Positions 13,215 to 21,204 of a stretch of 24,313 bases of DNA are shown here, in pieces. Origin of the DNA: Byssochlamys sp. IMV 00236 (lineage: Eukaryota > Ascomycota > Eurotiomycetes > Eurotiales > Thermoascaceae); contig MSJH02000367.1 in NCBI GenBank assembly GCA_001931875.2, positions 1-24,313 on the forward strand, in the 5' to 3' direction. Below the pieces are notes generated by a model. The model was not told where the DNA came from. It did not search any database and worked only from the letters and a program-made list of their open reading frames with translations. The position numbers and the translations under genes were made by a program. Position 1 is the stretch's first letter. Each line of letters begins with the position of its first letter.

Positions 13215-14904
13215 ATGGTCCGTCAGATTTCAAAAGCAATTTTAGTTGCTTCCGGTGTCATAACTGGATTAGCAACTATAGCTATTATATCTTACTTTAG
13301 ACAATCTCATGAACGACAAGAAAACTCAAATAGACTAAGACGCTCACGACATATGCGAAGAAGACGAAACAATACAGAAGAAGCGGGCAGACCACTGTCA
13401 CTGTTTAAGGAATGGGGTGACGATGACAATAGAAATCTACTGAACCTTTTACATGCTATTTCAGAAAACCAATCCCGAAAAGGTAAGAGATGCAGGATAC
13501 ACATATCCATTAAACTCACATTGGTGCTTTTATTCTTGAGTATAGAAGGATACATACATCGTAAGTGACTGACACATGTGTATTATGGATGAATCTAATC
13601 TTTTACTGAGGTGGAATCACTTGCAATAAATGTAGCGTATCACCCATTCGAGGGACACGGTACAAGTGCGCTAACTGTGTCGACTTTGATTTATGCGAAA
13701 TGTGTGAAGGATCTAATAGTCATATCAATACCCACGTCTTTCTAAAGATTCGAATACCCATTCCACCATTAGCTAATCCACGAAGCGCACTATTACCATC
13801 CTTTTATCCAGGCAAACTTCACAGCAAAGCTCCGTTATCTTTGGAAAAATACAAAGAACTACAGAATTCATCACACTGTAAGACTACGAGCATATCGGTG
13901 TATTATATAATTAACTAATATACATGTGTGAATATAGTTGATCAAATAGAATTAGAAGCACTATATGAACAATTCAAGACCCTTTCTACAGTGGATACAG
14001 AAGAAGGAGGAATTGACCGAGAAACATTTGAACAGTGCCTTGGTCCTTTAGGATTAGAAAAGAACTTGATTACAGAAAGGATATTTACTTTCTTTGATCA
14101 AGATAATGATGGAATTATTAGTTTTCCTGAAATTGTGTATGGCCTAAGTATACTCTGTAAAGGAAACTTGGATGAAAAGATTGAATGTAAGAAGGAAAAA
14201 GAGGGGGGGGGGGAGGGAATACGTGATGCTGATCATTCTTTATAGATGCCTTCAAAGGCTACGACTTGGATAACGATGGATATATATCCAGAGATGAACT
14301 TTATAGAATGTACAAATCTTACTTTTATTTATCCATGGAACTTGTCCGAGATGTAGTAAGCGCAATGGAAGATGAGATGATGGATTCTTTTGAATTTTCA
14401 GCGTCACAACCAGTAAGCGCTGCATTCAATGTAGCCATGCCTTCTACCTCATCAGACAGACAGCAGAGTGACAGTGAAAATGATGGATCTATTGATGATA
14501 ATGAAGCTGGACCTTCAACCAAAAAGAGAAAATATCCCTTAAAAGAAGATCACTTTCTAAAACAGTACGCACTTGAGGCAGAGCAAGCTAGAGCGATCGC
14601 CAATGCATCTGAGGCACAAGTAGATGATATGACAGCAGATGCTCTTCGCACAGATAGCCAAAAATTACTTTTATCAAAAGACGATCTAAAAAACAAACAA
14701 AAGAATGGAAAGAAGGTATGGGAAGAAAAGTTCCCAATCATGGAAACAATGACACAAGGAGCCATTAATGAAATGGTTGATAAGACATTTAAAAGCATCA
14801 AGACAGAAAGAGATGGCTACATTAACTTTGAAGAATTTAAACAGTGCGTTCAAACTGATTCAAGTATTGTAAGCTGGTTTGAAGCATTGGGTACAGTTTT
14901 TTAG
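13215..14904 (+). CDS. Membrane-anchored protein with ZZ zinc finger and EF-hands
   Basis: Five exons: 13215-13482, 13546-13560, 13611-13877, 13938-14186, 14246-14904; 485 aa. Residues about 8-28 (ILVASGVITGLATIAIISYF) form one N-terminal membrane anchor followed by an Arg-rich stretch, so the rest should face the cytosol or, if imported, an organelle lumen. A ZZ finger lies at 94-136: C99, C102, C114, C117, C123, C126, H132, H136. EF-hand loops: a degenerate one near 203-214, canonical DQDNDGIISFPE (237-248) and DLDNDGYISRDE (273-284), and a weak fourth, TERDGYINFEE (about 450), lacking Asp at loop position 1. A polar insert of about 150 residues with a basic KKRKYP patch splits hands three and four. 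Exon 2 is a 15-nt microexon. Ca2+ binding is likely for hands two and three; the partner and function are unknown. AATAAA follows the stop directly. Confidence 0.85.
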
Positions 14905-15470
14905 AATAAAAAGGATCTTTTAGCGAATACCACATGATCCTATAGGATGTATAAGAAACTATTGACTCTTCTTTTCTCTTCCTAAAGTTCTATATTCTAT
15001 CATATAGCCAGTTCATGACCAGACGCTTTAGTCAATCAAGGTGTAAATGCTGTCTAAATAAACAGAAAATACATGATCAACTAACTATGGATACATGGAC
15101 GCTTTTTTAATGCCTAGAAGAAGTGCTCATAGTATTAACCTATTTTCTGGTGCACGTAGTGTTCACCCAAAAAGTTATCTTCATCATCATGGCTTTCTAC
15201 TGTTAATGATTAGATTGCCGGAATGATGATAAAAGATGTGGTGCAATAAAACGTTGATGAAGTGTTTATGTGACGATTGATGATGTGCTCCTTGGATGTT
15301 GTAGTCACCCATGTTTGAAGTACTTGATGACAGAAGCTACACACACATAAAAATATAAACCTTCAACTCTTTTTTTTGATGCTGTTCCTTTCGTCGACTT
15401 AATTGACTTTTACGAATTAACAGCCTGAGTACGACAACGTTCGCTCGTCGTTACCAATTCTTTTGGTATC
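14905..15470. other. Gene-poor stretch, no supported gene
   Basis: Starts with the poly(A) signal of the ZZ/EF-hand gene (AATAAA 14905-14910). The remainder has frequent stops in all frames. One minus-strand frame read from ATG near 15320 (MGDYNIQGAHHQSSH) runs about 40 codons with unusually many His codons, but has no partner exon I can join with confidence. Confidence 0.4.
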
Positions 15471-15844
15471 CTATATCGACAAGGTGACACCGCAAACTCT
15501 GCAAACAAAATGTGCGCCCCTGTCTGACATGCCTTGGATGAAGTCCTCTTCTTGCGACTCGTAGGCAAACAATTGTTACCTTGTGGCTAACCAAACATTG
15601 ATTAAATCAGACGTTACATTAGATCCTTTACACGCATTATCACTATTTCTAGCCAGCATTCTCAACCTGAAGACAAAACGTTCAATCTACTTTACAAGAT
15701 TGCCAAGAACGTAGCCACAAAAGACAATTTATACGATCTGTTCCATTAACCATAGTATTTTGACCAAGGCAAAAAAAAGCATTAGAAAATTTACCAGACT
15801 CACGGCACGCATGCAGAGTATTGGATCGTCGATTGATAAATAAT
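15471..15844 (-). CDS. Weak spliced small-gene candidate, unidentified
   Basis: Four short segments on the minus strand, 15844-15804, 15737-15696, 15642-15580 and 15498-15471, join in matching phase across introns of 66, 53 and 81 nt with consensus ends (GTGAGT, GTAAAG and GTAACA donors). The product would be about 58 residues in this part, with DNACKGSNVTSDLINVWLAT the most protein-like run, ending VCGVTLSI. No start codon was found, so a further 5' exon is needed. The unspliced frame through the same place (QEEDFIQGMSDRGAHFVCRV) is also open for about 35 codons after one TAA and could instead mark a decayed gene. I do not recognise either product. Confidence 0.22.
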
Positions 15845-16149
15845 CTGAAGGTCAAGCGAAAGCTCGTGTTCTTGGAGAACGACTCAGAATCTTCTCTTGA
15901 TTACCCAAACAGTTCACCAATGTAATATGTTTGCGCTTTGCCATTGACGTGAAATCGTTATAACACTTTATAATCTTACAGTAGAGCATACATTCTACTT
16001 TACAATTCTCTATCACATCTGATAACTTATAATAATAATAAAAGTAGCTAGTAGCATAACATTGATAATTAGTCACATTGACCACATTTATCATACTGAC
16101 AACATTAATATTTTGTATAAAAATATCATAGTATTGAACTTTTTTTTAA
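15845..16149. other. AT-rich stretch, no supported gene
   Basis: Very AT-rich with TAA/TAT runs (for example around 16020-16130) and an oligo-T at 16139-16147 followed by AACAG, a possible splice acceptor for the open frame that follows. No motif or RNA gene was seen. Confidence 0.4.
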
Positions 16150-16383
16150 CAGAGAATCTACTTTGCAAGCCATCGACTTAATAACCTTTTTTCAAATAAT
16201 AACAAGCTGAATACAATAGCCATCCACAAGAGAAAAGAAGAGGCTTTTATAAAGAGATCTAAGAAGAACCATGTTGGTAGAATCAATTGGACGTCTTGCT
16301 TGGAACAAGGCCATAGCGAAGATCTATTTAAGAGATACTCGAACAATTTACGCACAAACCTTGGCAAATATATCAAAGAATAA
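16150..16383 (+). other. Open coding-like segment without start codon
   Basis: A 77-codon frame is open from just after a TAA (16147-16149) to TAA at 16381-16383. It follows a T-rich AACAG acceptor-like site. The translation is strongly charged and protein-like (NNKLNTIAIHKRKEEAFIKR, then LFKRYSNNLRTNLGKYIKE). It loosely resembles the lysine-rich helix and following segment of TnpB/Fanzor-like proteins that are common in Mucorales, but no catalytic DED residues or zinc ribbon can be identified, so this is only a suggestion. The overlapping frame from ATG at 16271 (74 codons) and the hydrophobic minus-strand frame are probably shadows. Either a relic or an exon of an unresolved gene. Confidence 0.25.
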
Positions 16384-16584
16384 AAGCTTCGAAAATACAT
16401 TAAGAGAGCCGATTGTACACGGTAATTGCTTGGGTTATGTCCGTGCAAGGAGTTGGTTTTTATCGTTCATATGTATTTTATGCAGTATATACTGAGAGGA
16501 TAAATTAAGCGGGGCAACTTTATTATTATTTCAAATAGAAATGCGGCTCGTAGGGTAGCGTGCCATATATGCAACAACATTTGG

Positions 16585-17239
16585 CTAGAAACAAATGCTC
16601 ATGCACAAATTAAAAAGGACAAGCGCCATCAGAACGTCGGTTTCATCGGCCAACTTTGCTTCTTCTACAATGGCCGAACATTTGCGCTTCAAAGTCATCC
16701 AGTTTCCTTCGAATTTCTAAAAAAATTAAAACTTCATGCTGCATATGATTAAGTATATTTACGGATAATTCGTGACACCAAAAGAGCAGCTTTGTTGACA
16801 GAGCCGACAATTCAGAAGTAACAACGGCTAAATCTTTGTTGACAAGATTGTGATTGCCGATGTATTTTGTTATTGATTCCAGTTCATTCAGTATAAAAGG
16901 AAAGATCAAGTAAAACGATCTAAAAATCATTCAGAATAACGATAACTTTCTTTTCCTTTGTTTGACTTACAAAATTCTCATATCACTGACGTTGACTTGG
17001 TGTTTTGCCAAGCGACATGACACCTTCTGGAACCTCTTTAGTTCGGAAAAGACGTCGAAATCCTTGAGTATCCACTAAAAGAAAAAAAAACGTTAATGAC
17101 AGAGAACAATAAGGCTCATTTAACTTACAGCCATTGGGCACGACGGCCAAGACTGGGTGGTTTCAATTGCATGCAGCGTGTTTCTCTGTTCATGATAAAT
17201 GTCGCTGTAAACGGAACCGCTCAATTCTGGATCTGGCTT
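16585..17239 (-). CDS. Unidentified spliced gene candidate, four exons (start unresolved)
   Basis: Segments 17239-17129, 17074-16971, 16919-16763 and 16716-16585 join with consistent phase across three introns of 54, 51 and 46 nt, all with good donors (GTAAGT, GTAAGT, GTAAAT) and T-rich acceptors, giving 167 codons ending in TAG. A minus-strand AATAAA (TTTATT at 16519-16524) lies about 60 nt beyond the stop. The protein looks mostly helical: GSVYSDIYHEQRNTLHAIET, then FSELKRFQKVSCRLAKHQVN, FYLIFPFILNELES, STKLLFWCHELSKFEGNW and AIVEEAKLADETDVLMAL. No catalytic motif or known domain was recognised. The 5' end is open; an in-frame TAA lies just above 17239, so an upstream exon with the ATG is needed. 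The first junction also permits another frame (GFRRLFRTKEVPEGVMSLGK) that stops soon after. Confidence 0.42.
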
Positions 17240-17670
17240 CTTGTATTTTAATTAAAGCATTAAAGAGCCAACACACAACATTTTGTGGTGGAGTGAGAGA
17301 AAGAAAAAAAAAAACTAATAAATGAGGATACGAAGCGAATGTTTATATTGAGAAGTGACGACTACAAATATCCCACATTATCTATTAGGTGAGACTCAAT
17401 AAATAGATGTATGATCAGCGTATACACGACATATCGGTCAGTGTATTTGTGAGCTAATAATAAATACACCTAGGACACTTCTTCATGAAGCCTCATATCC
17501 CTTTTGTAATAGTATCTCAAGTCTAGAAATGCTTTTGCATACAATATGATATGACACCATGCAATACAATATCATACAGTTATCAAGAGAAAAGAAGTCT
17601 GTCAGGAACATACAGTCTCTTAGTCTAGCTTAATAGTCGAGCTACATCTTTCTTGGCGACACTAGATTCA
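17240..17670. other. Intergenic stretch, nothing recognised
   Basis: About 430 bp, AT-rich, with stops in all frames. A pyrimidine-rich tract on the minus strand (A/G-rich on plus near 17295-17325) could be the leader of the minus-strand candidate ending at 16585. No tRNA-like cloverleaf or repeat was seen. Confidence 0.4.
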
Positions 17671-17976
17671 ATGATAATATGGTCCGTGGACGAGTGTGAT
17701 CAAAGAAAGGACAAAAATACAATAATGACAACTAAGATAGCATTGGCCAATAATATGATACTCTCAGCAATGTTATATCAATGCACAAAGAGTGTGAAAC
17801 AAAGATTGTCAAAGATGACACTACTGGTAAAGTCTTCAAAACGTTTCCAAGAAATATTGCAGATATGCTTGGCAGAACGGACACTGCAGATCATTTGCTC
17901 ATTTTTGATGTATTTAAGTGAAGAAATTGTCCTTGATGATGACTCTTTTGAGTGGCTTAAACTGGAAGATATGTGA
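17671..17976 (+). CDS. Orphan open frame, 101 codons, doubtful
   Basis: Unspliced frame from ATG 17671 to TGA 17976. It is moderately protein-like (AMLYQCTKSVKQRLSKMTLL, then ICLAERTLQIICSFLMYLSE) and ends in an acidic LDDDSFEWLKLEDM. No domain is recognised and no supporting signals (poly(A) site, conserved context) are clear. It may be an exon of a longer gene, a lineage-specific small gene, or chance. Confidence 0.2.
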   Translation: MIIWSVDECDQRKDKNTIMTTKIALANNMILSAMLYQCTKSVKQRLSKMTLLVKSSKRFQEILQICLAERTLQIICSFLMYLSEEIVLDDDSFEWLKLEDM

Positions 17977-18296
17977 CAATTTGATATCAGAAAGATGATA
18001 AGCTTGATACTGAGACTGGTGCTACTTTACATAATATTCATTGACTTTATTTTCTCTCGGTGCAGAATCTTTAAATAGGAAAAAGGCACTTATTCACTTT
18101 CTGTCGTTCAGTGTAATAACTAAGGCTTTTTTTTTGGAAAAATAAACTCAGAGACCAAATGGGTGTAACATTCAAGGGAAAGACACAAGTTAATTAGGTC
18201 TCCTATATTTTTCACTCGACTTAATGTGTACTTCTTTCCTTTTTCTTTTTTCTATTTTTCTATTTACCCAATCCTCTCCTTTGAAAATACCTCTGA
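17977..18296. promoter_or_regulatory. Upstream region of the ankyrin-DIL gene
   Basis: No gene. A strongly pyrimidine-rich tract (about 18230-18275, CTTCTTTCC/TTTTTC runs) lies directly before the ATG at 18297, a common feature of fungal promoters and leaders. Confidence 0.5.
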
Positions 18297-21054
18297 ATGG
18301 ACTCTTTACAAACACCCAGTAAGCCAACCATAGCATCCAGAAGACAACTCATGGCCACTCAACGGCCCCTTTCGGTATTATCCATCAATACGAGCCACAG
18401 TGACATTACCCAAAGAAACAGCGCATCCTTAATTCATCGTCCAAATTCAACTGTACACAGCATGAGCCATGAAGAACTGACATCCAAGATTGCAGATAGT
18501 TTCCAAGAGTTTTCAAACATGCTTTCACAATTATCATCATGCAAGTCAAACATTGCTCCGTCGCCAATGACTCCTCCTCTCGTTCCACCTGTGGCTCATC
18601 CCAAGAGTGCCCCACGAAGGCAAGCATGTAACCATGCGGAACTACCTTTGTCTCCGCCTACCACTACCATTGGTCAGAATCAAAGCAAAGGCCAACCCAA
18701 GGGTAAAGTGAGAGCGAAAGAAACGCTGCGAAAAGAAAAGAATGACAGTAATAAAAGCAATAGTAACAATGGCAACAACAACATCATCAGTAGCAATAGT
18801 AGCAGTAGTACTAGCAGTATCGGGAGTCATAATAACAACAATGAAGATCCGACATGCTTTGAAAAGGTGAATGTACTATTATTGGATGGAATGCATAATG
18901 TAGAAAGCGAGCAATCGCATCATGTTATTGCCAAGTGTTTAACCATTGCTAGCAGCAATGGACGGGCAGATACACTTGAAAAGATGCTTGAGCGCAACGT
19001 CGACCTAAACTGCACAGACAATGAAGCATCCGGCATCACTCCGCTCATGTATGCAGCCTATTTTGGAAGAATTAATTGCCTACATTTGTTGCTGCAGCAC
19101 TCCTCGATCAAGGTGAATAAACAGGATAAGAGTAATACAAGAATCCTACTTTTAAAAAAGCGAACCACTGAATGAAGCTTTCCATTTTTAGACGGCTGGA
19201 CTGCCCTGACGTGGGCTGTAAGCGGAAGCCAAGTTGAAGCTGTACAGCTGCTCTTACAACACGGTGCAAAGGCAATAAAGACAAAAAGTGGGAGATCGCT
19301 CTTTGAGTTCCCAACCTCTGAGGCTATAAAAGACCTCATTGGTTCTCCGCCTCCTGCAGCCAAGGTCACAGAACATCCTCCGATTGAGCAGAAGAAAGTC
19401 GACAATCAAGCAGAATCGACAGAGATGGACCTTTATTACCAAACGCCTGTTGATGGTTACAACCATTTCGCCAACTTTTCACCCAAGCAACCCATTCAAG
19501 AAAAGGGCACAGATATAATTCAAGACAGCGATGGGTGGGAGTCATCCGTGCTTAAATCGACAGTGACATTCGACTGGAGCCGCTGCTTACCTGACCAGAT
19601 GCTTGTTTTCACTGGTGTCCAGGTACCTTTGATTATGGACCAAGTCTTTGGTGTCACAAGTGATACCATCCGGTCCCTCTCTCGTCAACACCCGCTCAGT
19701 AACGAACTATGGGCACCTGCCAACACATTATTTTTATGCGCCCGGTTTGCGCATTACTGTTCCAGTCGTGAGTTGCTCTCCTCACTTTTGGACGCGGCGA
19801 CAAACAGATTGTCAAAGGTGACAAAGGTAAAAATAGGACAGGAAAGCCACCCCTCTTGCTTATAGTAAACTCATACACTGTATATATTTATAGAGTGTAA
19901 GTCGCGATACTCACAGCTTGTGTTTCTGGATAGCCAATACCTGCCAACTTGTCAGCTATTTGAAGAAAGACACAGGTCTGTCCATCGTCACAGAGGACGC
20001 TCAAGAAGTGTTTTCCAAGTCCATTGCTGAAGCATATACCCTCTTTGTGACAGAATCTCAAAAGATGATGGAAAAGATGCTTGTGCCTACATTGATGGAG
20101 TATGACCCTATTCAGGAACACGTTGAATACGCTGACGACTGGCAGAGATTTTTCTTTCGAAGGAATAGCAGCAGCACAATCACTGTAGAGCCTACCAGCC
20201 AAGCATCCCCTCAGACCATGACACATCTACTAGGCCACCTGCAATACGTACTTCAATCGTACCATGTTCCAGCTGCTATTATCATTCAAGCTATGGCACA
20301 GTTCTTTTATTATCTATCTTGCGAACTGTTTAATCGAATATTAAGTAATCGAAAATACCTCTGTCGCTCAAAGGCGCTTCAAATACGACTCAACCTGTCC
20401 ACGCTGGAGGAATGGGTGAGGGATCATAAACTGCCGTCTAGCTTGAACCATGCTTTTGATCCTGTCGTGCAGCTCTTGCAATTACTGCAGTGCTTGACAC
20501 AGATGACAGATATAGAAACATTTACATCAACAGTAAGTACATTTGACAAACTCAACCCCTTGCAAGTCAAAAGGTGTGTGCAAAAGTACAGGTACGAGGT
20601 CAATGAACCTAAACTCCCAGAGTGTATCGAACAACTTGCGGCTCAGATGGCTGCTTCCTTGCCAGAGAACAAGGGCAGAAGAAGTCTAAATCTGAGTGAT
20701 AGTAAGCGATCAAGTATATCAAGTTTAAACTCTCTCATCACACCCAAGAGCAAGAGAGCTTCTATATCAGAGCTGGAAGATGACGATCTGGATGCTGACG
20801 AGGAAGAAGGTGAGACACGAAATTCAAAGTACCTCTTGCCGTTTTCCGTCTTTAGTACAACCGCATTATTGCAGAATTGGACAGAAGAAAAACAGAAACG
20901 GTTGGTGCATCATAGTTATTCAGAGGCAATTTATCGAGAAATCAAGCTGAAAAAATTGGAGACGCTTGACTTGCTGGATAAAATAATGCCTTCGCTGCCT
21001 GATGAATGGTTATCAGATCTTGATAGAAAGCTACGTAGAATGTCGGCAAAGTAA
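18297..21054 (+). CDS. Ankyrin-repeat plus dilute (DIL) domain protein
   Basis: Three exons: 18297-19131, 19192-19826, 19894-21054; 876 aa. The N-terminal 200 residues are Ser/Pro/Asn-rich and disordered, with a poly-Asn/Ser tract near 150-185. Two to three ankyrin repeats follow (about 210-310): GITPLMYAAYFGRINCLHLL and NGWTALTWAVSGSQVEAVQL are textbook. The DIL domain, the cargo-binding globular tail of class V myosins, spans about 415-720: SLCFWIANTCQLVSYL, then HVPAAIIIQAMAQFFYYLS, then LNPLQVKRCVQKYRYEV. A Ser-rich stretch with an acidic run (LEDDDLDADEEEG) and a basic helical C-terminus end the protein. There is no myosin motor, so it may act as a free adaptor in vesicle or organelle transport, as proposed for other fungal ankyrin-DIL proteins. 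A GTGAGA...TTTAG stretch at 20811-20856 resembles an intron, but removing its 46 nt breaks the frame. AATAAA at 21175-21180. Confidence 0.93.
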
Positions 21055-21204
21055 ATGTGTGTATGTTTTTATAGTGTAAATTTTTCTTTGTATTTGTAAA
21101 ACTATGTGTGTGTGTGTATACAAATTGAGCTTTGTATTGTCTGATATGCAACAACAACTTTATAAACTGTGATCAATAAATAAAAACATGGCCCTGTTTA
21201 TTTA
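21055..21204. terminator. Shared 3' region of the convergent DIL and WDTC1-like genes
   Basis: Only 150 bp separate the two stops. The plus-strand AATAAA (21175-21180) and a minus-strand AATAAA (TTTATT at 21197-21202) lie 16 bp apart, so the two transcripts are expected to overlap at their 3' ends. A short (TG)n run is at 21105-21117. Confidence 0.6.

Noticed and set aside
16158..16448. Hydrophobic 96-codon minus-strand frame
   Set aside because: It lies opposite the charged plus-strand segment 16150-16383 and has no splice or poly(A) context; probably a shadow.
14905..18296. CRISPR array, tRNA or rRNA genes in the gene-poor tract
   Set aside because: No regularly spaced repeats, no B-box-like GGTTCGAATCC and no rRNA-like sequence were seen on either strand.
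20811..20856. Intron-like stretch (GTGAGA...CTTTAG) in exon 3 of the ankyrin-DIL gene
   Set aside because: Removing 46 nt shifts the frame out of the continuing C-terminal protein (ALLQNWTEEKQKRLV...), which reads straight through, so the stretch is kept as coding.
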